A DNA stretch of 6,037 bases from an uncultured Pseudomonadota bacterium. GTDB lineage: Bacteria > Pseudomonadota > Alphaproteobacteria > Rs-D84. Every line of letters starts with the position of its first letter. Position 1 is the first letter of the stretch. Below the pieces are notes generated by a model. That model was not told where the DNA came from and did not search any database. It saw only the letters and a list, made by a program, of their open reading frames with translations. This document shows positions 1-5,702 of the stretch, in pieces. The stretch is from assembly GCA_947165335.1 (NCBI GenBank), contig CAMVAB010000048.1, positions 1 to 6,037 on the forward strand, given 5' to 3'. A program made the translations under genes and the position numbers.

Positions 1-91
1 TAAACTCCTTTGGTTCGTTGTTCTATATGCCGTAGATTTCGTTTTATTCAAGTAAATTAACGATATTTTGTGGCTAAAGGCCTTGAAAACA

Positions 92-118
92 TTGACATTT
101 TTACCTAAATAATAGATA
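92..118 (+). promoter_or_regulatory. Candidate sigma-70 promoter for the KAP NTPase gene
   Basis: A perfect -35 hexamer TTGACA lies at 92-97. AT-rich -10 candidates follow: TAGATA at 113-118 (15-base spacer, short) or GATATC at 115-120 (17-base spacer, poor match). The KAP start codon is at 145, with a ribosome binding site AAAGAGGT at 133-140, so the position suits a short leader. The -10 is weak and the call rests mainly on the -35. The rest of 1-91 holds no gene that I can support. It has a palindrome AAGGCCTT at 77-84 and a distant inverted repeat TTCAAG (47-52) / CTTGAA (82-87), neither with a clear role. Confidence 0.4.
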
Positions 119-144
119 TCAAAAATAAAACTAAAGAGGTTAAT

Positions 145-1485
145 ATGGCTGAGTATAAAAAAATGACCGATTGTGATGCAATAGATCCAAAGTCTCCATG
201 GAAAAACGATAAATTAAAACGACAAAAAGTTGCAGAGGATTTTACGGCAATTTTAGAAGGTATAAATAATCAACCGTTTGTAATTTCAATTGATTCTGCA
301 TATGGTACTGGAAAGACGTTTTTTATAAAACGTTGGGTTGAAGATCTGAAAAACGCGGGAATAACGACATGTTATTATAATGCTTGGAATACAGATTATC
401 AAACAGATCCGCTAGTACCATTTGTAAATTCCATAATAAAACAGTTCCCTAAAGATATCAGCGATAAACTGCAGGAAAATTTTGAAAATTTGATAGGTGT
501 CTTAAAAACTGCGGGGAATTTTGCAATAAAATGTTTTACTGGACAAGATAAAGCGATAGATGAAGCTGCGGGATTAGCACAGCAAGCTTTTGAATATTTT
601 CAACAAACAGGTAGAGATTTTATTAAAAACAATGACCAAACTATTGGTATTATTGAGGCTTTCAAAGCAAAACTAGCTGATGAAGCACAGAAAAGAAAAA
701 TAGTAATTTGTGTGGACGAATTGGAACGCTGCAGACCAACTTATGCAGTGGGATTATTGGAAATAATAAAGCATTTGTTCAATGTGCCTAATGTAATTTT
801 TATTTTATCAACGGATAGACAGCAGTTAAAGCACACAATTGCAAAATTGTACGGTGTGAATATGGATAGTGATGGTTATTTGCGCAGATTTGTTGATTTA
901 GAATTGCATTTACCGTTACCAGATAGGGATGCGTTTTGCTCATATTTACAATCTTCGTATGCTATACAGAACGAAAACCTAGGCATGGATCATGTTGAGG
1001 GTTGGAATTATTTTAAGAACAATTTTGCCTTATGGGCAGATATATATCAATTATCATTGCGCGAGATGGAACAAATTTGGATTGAGGTATCATATTTGGC
1101 AAATATTATTCCTGAAAATAATTTAAAGTTAATGCCTGTATTAGCATGGCTTTTAATTGTAAAATCAAAAGATACGGATCTATTTTATAAATTCAAAAAT
1201 TGTGACCTTCTGTCTATAAAAAAATATCTGCAAACAAAAGTACCAATGGATATCCAAAGAAACAATACGTATTATGCAGACTTTATCATTCTTTTAGAAA
1301 TGTGTACAACGCCTCCAGAAATTTTAAATAATTTAAGTAAAGCTCCTGATAGTGAAAACAATATGTTAGCAAATCGCTGGACAAATATGAAATTTACATA
1401 TCATTTATTTGATAATAAACCATTATGTGAATACATGTGCAACATATTGTCTTATGTTTCACCAATTCCAGTCGCTAAACCCTAG
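145..1485 (+). CDS. KAP-family P-loop NTPase
   Basis: This 446-residue protein has the layout of KAP NTPases. The P-loop is SAYGTGKT at residues 51-58. It is followed by the YNAW block (78-81) typical of the family, a Walker B motif IVICVDELERCRP at 186-198, and an ILSTD sensor-like strand near 219-223. The first glycine of the usual GxWGxGKT is serine here, but the catalytic GK[ST] is intact. Many bacterial KAP proteins carry membrane helices between Walker A and B. Here the insert (about 100-180) is hydrophilic with no convincing transmembrane segment, so a soluble protein is likely. The C-terminal third has no motif I recognise. KAP proteins include the plasmid exclusion protein PifA and occur in phages and islands, so a defence, exclusion or signalling role is plausible but unproven. 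The gene stands alone with its own ribosome binding site (133-140), converges with the next gene and is AT-rich (one sampled 60-base line is 33% GC). Confidence 0.85.
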   Translation: MAEYKKMTDCDAIDPKSPWKNDKLKRQKVAEDFTAILEGINNQPFVISIDSAYGTGKTFFIKRWVEDLKNAGITTCYYNAWNTDYQTDPLVPFVNSIIKQFPKDISDKLQENFENLIGVLKTAGNFAIKCFTGQDKAIDEAAGLAQQAFEYFQQTGRDFIKNNDQTIGIIEAFKAKLADEAQKRKIVICVDELERCRPTYAVGLLEIIKHLFNVPNVIFILSTDRQQLKHTIAKLYGVNMDSDGYLRRFVDLELHLPLPDRDAFCSYLQSSYAIQNENLGMDHVEGWNYFKNNFALWADIYQLSLREMEQIWIEVSYLANIIPENNLKLMPVLAWLLIVKSKDTDLFYKFKNCDLLSIKKYLQTKVPMDIQRNNTYYADFIILLEMCTTPPEILNNLSKAPDSENNMLANRWTNMKFTYHLFDNKPLCEYMCNILSYVSPIPVAKP

Positions 1486-1516
1486 CATAGTGTAATACTA
1501 TTCACAATTATGTGCA

Positions 1517-1963
1517 TCATACCCCAACAAACACAATTCCGAACCATTTGCGTAAAAGGTTGAGGTGGGCTTGGTATGTTGTTGCGCTGGCTTGTTCTCG
1601 CTTAAATTCAGTGATTTCTTCGGCCGACAGCCCAAGTTCTCTGATAAGTCGATTAGCTAGTCCCATAAGGTAAAAGACGTTCCCCTGGGGGCTTTTTAGG
1701 TCAATAATGATGCCGGTTGGATACTTTGCGTTGGGTATATTCGGTATTTCGTTGCGCTGGGTGGCTTTAAGGCGGGCAACCATTTGAACAAACTTGTTTT
1801 GGATACGGCGTAGCAACCATGCCTGGCGACAGGTCAATTTGCCACCGTTTGTTCTGCGAATTGCGGCCTGTAGTTCGCGTAAAGACCGACAGGCGGCGAA
1901 GTATAGCATCACAAAATCTGTGCGATGGTTGGGCAAAATATCGTCAAAATGCGTATATTTCAT
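1517..1963 (-). CDS. Small phage-type protein of unknown function
   Basis: The 148-residue protein starts at the ATG at 1963-1961, which has an AAGGA ribosome binding site six bases upstream on the minus strand. A TTG two codons earlier (1969) would overlap that site and is less likely. The N-terminal half is basic and helical. The C-terminal half contains IDLKSPQGNVFYLMGLANRL at residues 87-106, followed by an acidic helix and a terminal KWFG. I recall a similar block (D-L, P-x-GN-x-F-x-LMG-x-A, ending in a short FG segment) in many small phage and prophage proteins of unknown role. No catalytic motif is visible. The gene is the only supported protein gene on the minus strand, converges with the KAP gene 31 bases away and diverges from the DUF6362-like gene. 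Its GC content is visibly higher than that of the KAP gene (48% against 33% in one sampled line each), suggesting a separate origin. Confidence 0.72.
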   Translation of the reverse strand: MKYTHFDDILPNHRTDFVMLYFAACRSLRELQAAIRRTNGGKLTCRQAWLLRRIQNKFVQMVARLKATQRNEIPNIPNAKYPTGIIIDLKSPQGNVFYLMGLANRLIRELGLSAEEITEFKREQASATTYQAHLNLLRKWFGIVFVGV

Positions 1964-1969
1964 AGACAA

Positions 1970-1976
1970 TCCTTTT
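1970..1976 (-). promoter_or_regulatory. Ribosome binding site fixing the start at 1963
   Basis: On the minus strand the sequence reads AAAAGGA, then six bases (TTGTCT), then ATG. This spacing favours the ATG at 1963 over the in-frame TTG at 1969, which lies directly against the AAGGA and would leave no spacer. Confidence 0.65.
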
Positions 1977-1981
1977 TAAGG

Positions 1982-2016
1982 TTGTCGTATTTGTCCGTAT
2001 TTATTGCCACTTGTCC
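1982..2016. promoter_or_regulatory. TTGTC repeats in a divergent intergenic region
   Basis: Between the divergent genes, TTGTC occurs at 1982, 1991 and 2011. The first two form a near-tandem pair (TTGTCGTAT then TTGTCCGTAT). The region must hold promoters for both the minus-strand gene and the DUF6362-like gene, so these repeats are candidate operators. On the minus strand the TGGACA at 2017-2012 could serve as a -35 element for the 1963 gene. No good -10 element is evident on either strand, and TTGTC is not rare in this window, so the call is tentative. Confidence 0.3.
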
Positions 2017-2075
2017 AGTTATTTGTTCAATAATAAATTTCTAATTTTATTGCTTTTTCTTGATTTTTACGGATT

Positions 2076-2555
2076 ATGCGGTATTGTTTATGTATGAAAA
2101 ATAATAATCCAAAAGTTATTCTTGAACGTTTTGAAAAGGAACTGAACGATAATACAAAGTGGACACGTGCAAACGTTGAATACCAAATTTGCGTAGCTAT
2201 CATCTTTGCTTTACGTATGAATAAGAATGATGAAATATGGCAACATATGCTGGCATCGTGGCCGGCAGATTGTTCCGTGCGATATGAATGGTTTGAATCT
2301 ATTATCGCGAACATCAAATTGAAACCCAATATCAATGTCCCAAATAAGGAATACGATAATTTATATAATGTTTTGGTACACTGGTTGGATTCTGTAGATA
2401 GTGTCACGGATCGAAAATTGTTGATATTGCATTCATGCGATTTATCAATGAATAAAATCGGGAAAATGACTGGGTTGTTACGTCAGACCGCCAGTCGTCG
2501 TCACACCAATGCACTGGATGCGCTGGTTTGGAAATTAAATCACACCGAAAACTAA
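2076..2555 (+). CDS. DUF6362-like helix-turn-helix protein
   Basis: The 159-residue protein ends in a helix-turn-helix resembling sigma region 4. Residues 114-122 form a lead helix, MNKIGKMT (125-132) and RQTASRRHTNALDAL (136-150) form the two HTH helices, and WKLN closes the fold. This spacing and ending, together with a SWP segment at 61-63, match what I recall of DUF6362, a family common in prophages of Alphaproteobacteria. The family has no established function, and a DNA-binding regulatory role is inferred. No cysteine cluster, membrane helix or catalytic motif is seen. The start is uncertain: neither ATG 2076 nor the in-frame ATG 2094 (which gives MKNNN and 153 residues) has a good ribosome binding site, and 2094 is a serious alternative. 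It is the first plus-strand gene after a divergent region and is followed by a terminator-like hairpin at 2641. Confidence 0.72.
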   Translation: MRYCLCMKNNNPKVILERFEKELNDNTKWTRANVEYQICVAIIFALRMNKNDEIWQHMLASWPADCSVRYEWFESIIANIKLKPNINVPNKEYDNLYNVLVHWLDSVDSVTDRKLLILHSCDLSMNKIGKMTGLLRQTASRRHTNALDALVWKLNHTEN

Positions 2556-2575
2556 ACTTGCAACTTATATCATTA

Positions 2576-2679
2576 TTTGTCGCATATTTTTACACCCCAA
2601 AATACAACTAAAACGAACAAGAATCATGTTTTGTCGCAAAAGCGTGCATTGCACGCTGTTATTTTTTATGCATATTTTT
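2576..2679 (+). repeat. Short direct repeats around the hairpin
   Basis: TTTGTCGCA occurs at 2576-2584 and again at 2630-2638, and GCATATTTTT occurs at 2582-2591 and again at 2670-2679. In the first copy the two words overlap and form one 16-base string. In the second they are separated by the hairpin at 2641-2667. The surrounding non-coding stretch (2556-2719) shows no gene. AT-rich words such as TATATA (2681-2686) may serve as a -10 for the next gene, but no convincing -35 pairs with it. Confidence 0.45.
2641..2667 (+). terminator. Rho-independent terminator or attenuator
   Basis: AGCGTG (2641-2646) and CACGCT (2652-2657) form a perfect six-pair stem around the loop CATTG, followed within four bases by a run of six T (2662-2667). 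The arms also extend into a fully symmetrical 17-base palindrome. It lies 86 bases after the DUF6362-like gene and 52 bases before the next ribosome binding site. It could therefore end the upstream transcript or attenuate read-through into the AlpA-like gene. Confidence 0.65.
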
Positions 2680-2708
2680 GTATATAGACATATCAGAACC
2701 CGAACCAA

Positions 2709-2713
2709 AAGGA
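2709..2713 (+). promoter_or_regulatory. Ribosome binding site fixing the start at 2720
   Basis: AAGGA lies six bases before ATG 2720 and supports that start over the upstream in-frame TTG at 2678, which has no such site. The 11-base string AACCAAAAGGA that contains it (2703-2713) recurs exactly at 3623-3633 before the terminase-like gene. Confidence 0.75.
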
Positions 2714-2719
2714 CAAACC

Positions 2720-2932
2720 ATGACAACAATATTATCCAAAGACGAATATATGACCGAACGTGCGCTGGCTGAAATGTGGGGATTGAAACGCAATACTTTA
2801 CAGAAATGGCGCAGCGCCGGTGTTGGACCAAAATTTCTGAAACGTGTCGGACGCATCGTATATCGCAAACAAGATATAGCCGAATTCGAACAAAACAATA
2901 TATTCCAACGTACTACAAGCGACAAACGATAG
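2720..2932 (+). CDS. AlpA/excisionase-like HTH protein
   Basis: The 70-residue protein is almost wholly one winged helix-turn-helix of the MerR/excisionase kind. TERALAEMWGLKRNTLQKWR at residues 12-31 forms the HTH. GPKFLKRVGRIVYRKQDIAEF at 36-56 supplies the beta wing and the closing helix. Such proteins (AlpA, Xis and related factors) bind DNA, and in phages and satellites they direct excision or switch on early genes. The presence of an integrase in the same plus-strand series supports a recombination directionality or activator role, but which one cannot be told from sequence. The start is set by AAGGA at 2709-2713. The next gene follows after nine bases, with its ribosome binding site overlapping this stop codon, so the two are probably co-transcribed and translationally coupled. 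Confidence 0.8.
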   Translation: MTTILSKDEYMTERALAEMWGLKRNTLQKWRSAGVGPKFLKRVGRIVYRKQDIAEFEQNNIFQRTTSDKR

Positions 2933-2941
2933 GAAACTGTT

Positions 2942-3526
2942 ATGAAACGGCTGGCCAATCCAAAATGGGCACTTTTATTGGAAAATATATCACGCGAAGA
3001 ACGCGGTGATATATTCATGGCAGTTTTGAAGTATCCGGATGCGGAATGTTCAAGTGCTGTGTGGCCATTTATAAAAGCCGAATTAGATGAAGACGATATT
3101 AAATACAAAGCCAAATGTGAACGACTGGCCACAAACAGATTGGCACGTTGGAGTGAACAGAATTCATCAGATATCAAACAGACTTTATCAGATATCGGAC
3201 AGAAATCAGACGCAATAGCAAATAGCAAGACCAACAATACAAATACAATAGAACAAAGCAAGGCAATACAAAGTCGTGCGAATGATATGCTTCAAAAATT
3301 AGCGGGCTCTTTCAATGCATCGCGCGAGCCTAAATATCATATAGATAATGAATTTTCGCTATCCAAAATCATTCAACGGAACCCAAACTTGTTTCCAATA
3401 TTCGATGAATTTACACCAGAACAACTGGGAAAAGGACAAATGTCATTGATACGCAAGTGTATGGGACAAGATAAAACAATGGCGCAAATCATAGGATGGA
3501 TAAAGCATGAAGGAAAATTCACATAA
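2942..3526 (+). CDS. DUF6291-like phage protein, possibly replication-linked
   Basis: The 194-residue protein has three parts. Residues 7-62 (NPKWALLLENISREERGDIF onward, with WPFIKAELDEDDIKYKAKCE at 41-60) match my memory of the DUF6291 pattern: a GD/GQ-type helix, then a short 'FIK.LD.D..KY' helix, often at the N terminus of phage replication or replisome-organiser proteins. Residues 71-112 form a polar linker rich in N, S, Q, K and T. Residues 113-194 form a helical C-terminal domain with no motif I recognise. No Walker, primase or helicase motif is present, so any role in replication is inferred from the family and position only. The ribosome binding site AGGAAA (2931-2936) overlaps the upstream stop. 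The downstream gap of 113 bases is unusually long for this operon. Confidence 0.68.
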   Translation: MKRLANPKWALLLENISREERGDIFMAVLKYPDAECSSAVWPFIKAELDEDDIKYKAKCERLATNRLARWSEQNSSDIKQTLSDIGQKSDAIANSKTNNTNTIEQSKAIQSRANDMLQKLAGSFNASREPKYHIDNEFSLSKIIQRNPNLFPIFDEFTPEQLGKGQMSLIRKCMGQDKTMAQIIGWIKHEGKFT

Positions 3527-3639
3527 GTAAAAGGTACTGTGACGACCTTTCGTACTGAGGGTAACGGCGAGCGCGGCATTTGCCTAGCGACAGAAACAAA
3601 AAAACGGTAAACGGTGAACATAAACCAAAAGGAGCAACA
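3527..3639 (+). other. GC-rich leader block with a possible 23-codon ORF
   Basis: The gap between the DUF6291-like gene and the terminase-like gene contains a block at 3535-3593 of about 58% GC by my count, well above its surroundings. A possible small ORF runs from GTG 3539 to TAA 3608-3610 and encodes 23 residues (MTTFRTEGNGERGICLATET then KKR). It has AAAAGG (3529-3534) just upstream. It is in the same frame as the preceding gene, so it could equally be a former C-terminal extension cut off by TAA 3524-3526. Structural hints are an inverted repeat AAAGGT (3530-3535) / ACCTTT (3545-3550) and a direct repeat GTACTG (3534-3539, 3552-3557). It may be a leader peptide, a structured RNA or a packaging or binding site. 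I cannot decide between these. Confidence 0.35.
3627..3634 (+). promoter_or_regulatory. Ribosome binding site fixing the start at 3640
   Basis: AAAAGGAG lies five bases before ATG 3640 and gives a 158-residue protein starting at MLLSRREY. The in-frame TTG at 3580 that would add 20 residues lacks such a site and would start inside the GC-rich block. Confidence 0.8.
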
Positions 3640-4116
3640 ATGTTATTATCAAGAAGAGAATATGCTGTACATCGCGGTGTTACGGTAGCCGCGGTTCAAA
3701 AGGCTGTTGAAACGGGGCGAATAAGCCTAATAGATGGAAAAATAGATCCTGAAAAAGCAGATAAAGAATGGGCAGAAAATACTAACCCCGCCTATAACAC
3801 TCCCCATACATCTGACAGTTCTTCAAACCCTTATCAAAAAAGCAAAATAATGAAGACAACATATGATGCAATGCTGAAGAAACTGGAATATGAAGAACGT
3901 GCAGGAAAGCTAATTCCCAGAGCACAAGTAGAATCTGATGCCTTTGCAGCAGCTAGAACTGCAAGGGATCATTTACTGATGATTCCGAAGCGTGTTGCGC
4001 CACGAATTATCGGTCAAAACAGTATTTCCGAGATCGAATATATTTTGGCCAAGGAAATAACTGATTCATTAACAAGTCTATGCAACATATTAAAAGGTAA
4101 CAACAAAGGAGAATAA
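3640..4116 (+). CDS. Terminase small subunit-like protein (Nu1 type)
   Basis: The 158-residue protein has an N-terminal HTH (LSRREYAVHRGVTVAAVQKAVETG, residues 3-26) with a short wing around DGKI (32-35). A polar linker follows at 46-70. The C-terminal helical domain carries YDAMLKKLEYEERAGKLIPR at 75-94 and then ARTARDHLLMIPKRVAPRI at 105-123. The combination of an E/K-rich helix, G-x-L-[IV]-P-R, and a later R-D-x-L-x-x-I-P-x-R is what I recall from Nu1-like phage packaging proteins, which bind the packaging start site and recruit the large terminase. No large terminase, portal or capsid gene follows. A small unknown gene and the integrase come next, which is abnormal for a complete phage. 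In satellites such as SaPI/PICI islands a lone small terminase redirects helper-phage packaging, and that role is inferred here. Confidence 0.62.
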   Translation: MLLSRREYAVHRGVTVAAVQKAVETGRISLIDGKIDPEKADKEWAENTNPAYNTPHTSDSSSNPYQKSKIMKTTYDAMLKKLEYEERAGKLIPRAQVESDAFAAARTARDHLLMIPKRVAPRIIGQNSISEIEYILAKEITDSLTSLCNILKGNNKGE

Positions 4117-4117
4117 A

Positions 4118-4363
4118 ATGACACAAAACACAATGGTACAAACCCCAGAAAACGGATTAAAAACAGATTGGAACAAAACTGCAGAGTTTTTTAGAAAAAA
4201 ATGGGATTCCGTATGCGAATCCATTGCACCTGAAATAATAGGAAAATCCGAAGATGAAATGCGTGCAATCTTGAAAAAAGCAACAACAGATTTTTGGAAC
4301 ATGGGCATGGAATATTTTATACGCGAACATAGCAAAACCCTGCGAAAAGAACTGAAAATCTAA
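4118..4363 (+). CDS. Unknown 81-residue protein coupled to the terminase-like gene
   Basis: I do not recognise this protein. It is hydrophilic and mainly helical, with a disordered-looking start (residues 1-15) and a body rich in charged and aromatic residues (WNKTAEFFRKKWD, 18-30; FWNMGMEYFIREHSKTLRKE, 59-78). There is no signal peptide, membrane helix or cysteine motif. Its start is well supported: AAAGGAG at 4105-4111 sits six bases before ATG 4118, inside the end of the upstream gene, and only one base separates that stop from this start. The tight coupling suggests a functional link with the small-terminase-like protein, such as a packaging partner or modulator, but nothing in the sequence proves it. 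Confidence 0.65.
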   Translation: MTQNTMVQTPENGLKTDWNKTAEFFRKKWDSVCESIAPEIIGKSEDEMRAILKKATTDFWNMGMEYFIREHSKTLRKELKI

Positions 4364-4398
4364 TAGCGTTATTCACTGGACTTGTACGCTTTTATTAG
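4360..4398 (+). repeat. Interrupted inverted repeat before the integrase
   Basis: CTAATAGCG (4360-4368) can pair with CGC plus TATTAG (4387-4389, 4393-4398), giving a nine-pair stem with a three-base bulge and an 18-base loop. It begins in the stop codon of the upstream gene and ends 29 bases before the integrase start. It lacks a following T-run, so it is more likely a regulatory or RNA-stabilising structure than a terminator. It could also be chance in AT-rich DNA. Confidence 0.3.
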
Positions 4399-4414
4399 CA
4401 ATGTTGTGTGTAAT

Positions 4415-4420
4415 AAAGGG
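4415..4420 (+). promoter_or_regulatory. Ribosome binding site fixing the integrase start
   Basis: AAAGGG sits seven bases before ATG 4428. The in-frame ATG at 4401 is preceded by an AT-rich stretch with no purine-rich site and would add nine residues that do not look like an arm-binding domain, so 4428 is preferred. Confidence 0.7.
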
Positions 4421-4427
4421 TGTTAAA

Positions 4428-5639
4428 ATGCGGGCACTTAAATGTCAAAAGTTGGTTTTAACAACAGGATTCCTGAATAAGTTGAAATCTGACATTGATT
4501 TGCAGATAACAGATGCGGCCATACCAGGGCTACAATGCCGGTATTCGGCCGCAACTGACCGCAAAGTGTTCTATTTGGGCTATCGTGTTCGTGGTTCATA
4601 TCAACAAAAGCATATGAAACTGGGGTCATTGGCAGAGTTTAGTTTGAACGAAATTCGTGCTCGTGCGATAAAGACAAAACAAGACATCGCCAATGGACTG
4701 GACCCACAAGCAGAACAACGTATGCGCATAAAGCAAAATGAAATGCTTGAGGCACGACGTAAACAAGTCCAGGAATTAACCCCAATATTTATGGAAAAAC
4801 ATTGCCGCGAAAACAATCGGGCGAATACTTATCGCACAAACGAAGCATTGATGCGTTTGTATATAATCCCATATCTTGGCGATAAATACATTGCAGATAT
4901 TGATTTGTGCACGATCCAAGACATGTACGACAAAATCAAAAACACAAAAACCGTTGCGGTTGCACTGCATGTTATGCGGTTATTGTCTACTTTTCTGAAT
5001 TGGTGCGAAAAATACAATTACCGCGCAATAAATTCAAATCCGTGTCATTTGGTCCAGAAAGCAAAATCCCCAAAAATGAACCATACGCTTTTGGATATCA
5101 ATGGCTATAAACGGTTGTTTGATGCGCTGGACGAAGCTTATTGCGCTGGAAAATATGCACCACAGGCGATTCTGGCAATCAAAACACTCGCACTGACAGG
5201 ATGCCGGTGCAGTGAAATAACAGACCTGGAACGGGACGAGTTAGACCTGGAAAACGGGTACCTGCATTTGAACAAACGCAAAACAGATGCGTTTAATGTG
5301 CCACTGGGCGATCCAGCAATAGAAGTTATAAAACAGGCTCTAAGCATTTGTAAAAGCAAACGGTATGTATTTCATTCGCCAATCGACCATACGCGTCCAT
5401 TGACAGATTTGCGTAAAGCTTTCTGGTGGGCATTGGATCGGGCCGAATTACCACGGATGCGCATACACGACTTGCGTCATTCCTTTGCAACACTGGCAAC
5501 CAGCATGGGCGAAGATATACGAATATTAAAAGATGTGTTGGGACACACCAAAATTACCACGACAGAAATCTATGCGCATGCGTCAAGTAATGCCGCACGT
5601 CGCACCGCAAACAATGTCGCAAGCATGATAACAGGATAA
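4428..5639 (+). CDS. int: Tyrosine recombinase integrase
   Basis: The 403-residue integrase catalyses site-specific insertion and excision of the element. Its length and order match P4-type integrases: an N-terminal arm-binding domain (about 10-95, with YLGYRVRG at 49-56 and MKLGSLAEFSLNEIRARA at 63-80), a core-binding SAM-like domain (about 115-210), and a catalytic domain (about 220-395). All expected catalytic residues are visible: R260 in TGCRCSEI, the beta-hairpin lysine K285 in NKRKTD, H347 and R350 in HDLRHSFAT, H373 in LGHT, and the nucleophile Y382 in TEIYAH. There is no frameshift or internal stop, so the enzyme should be active. The gene points at a minus-strand tRNA-Arg and stops 63 bases short of it, the usual place for an integrase whose target is a tRNA gene. 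An excisionase-like gene lies upstream in the same orientation. Confidence 0.95.
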   Translation: MRALKCQKLVLTTGFLNKLKSDIDLQITDAAIPGLQCRYSAATDRKVFYLGYRVRGSYQQKHMKLGSLAEFSLNEIRARAIKTKQDIANGLDPQAEQRMRIKQNEMLEARRKQVQELTPIFMEKHCRENNRANTYRTNEALMRLYIIPYLGDKYIADIDLCTIQDMYDKIKNTKTVAVALHVMRLLSTFLNWCEKYNYRAINSNPCHLVQKAKSPKMNHTLLDINGYKRLFDALDEAYCAGKYAPQAILAIKTLALTGCRCSEITDLERDELDLENGYLHLNKRKTDAFNVPLGDPAIEVIKQALSICKSKRYVFHSPIDHTRPLTDLRKAFWWALDRAELPRMRIHDLRHSFATLATSMGEDIRILKDVLGHTKITTTEIYAHASSNAARRTANNVASMITG

Positions 5640-5675
5640 TTGGGTGAATCAATCCTGGGGCTTGTCACAAAATTA

Positions 5676-5700
5676 AAACCGGCATGATGCCGGTTTAAAT
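5676..5700. terminator. Bidirectional terminator between integrase and tRNA-Arg
   Basis: AAACCGGCA (5676-5684) and TGCCGGTTT (5688-5696) form a perfect nine-pair stem with a TGA loop. On the plus strand it is followed by an AT-rich tail ending in TTTT (5700-5703). On the minus strand it comes a few bases after the tRNA CCA end and is followed by TTTTAATTTT. It can therefore stop both the integrase transcript and the tRNA transcript. Confidence 0.85.
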
Positions 5701-5702
5701 TT

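Noticed and set aside
1487..1501. Hairpin ATAGT/ACTAT after the KAP gene as a terminator
   Set aside because: The stem is only five AT-rich pairs with no T-run on the plus strand, so it is too weak to call.
2027..2407. A 126-codon minus-strand ORF
   Set aside because: It is antisense to the DUF6362-like gene, whose C-terminal HTH is recognisable on the plus strand. No ribosome binding site supports the antisense frame.
2659..3261. A 200-codon minus-strand ORF
   Set aside because: It lies opposite the AlpA-like and DUF6291-like genes, which have good starts and family resemblance. The antisense product is a serine- and cysteine-rich string with no recognisable domain.
4383..4414. Promoter for the integrase with TTGTAC (4383-4388) and TGTAAT (4409-4414)
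   Set aside because: The spacer is 20 bases, too long for a normal sigma-70 promoter, and no better pair was found.
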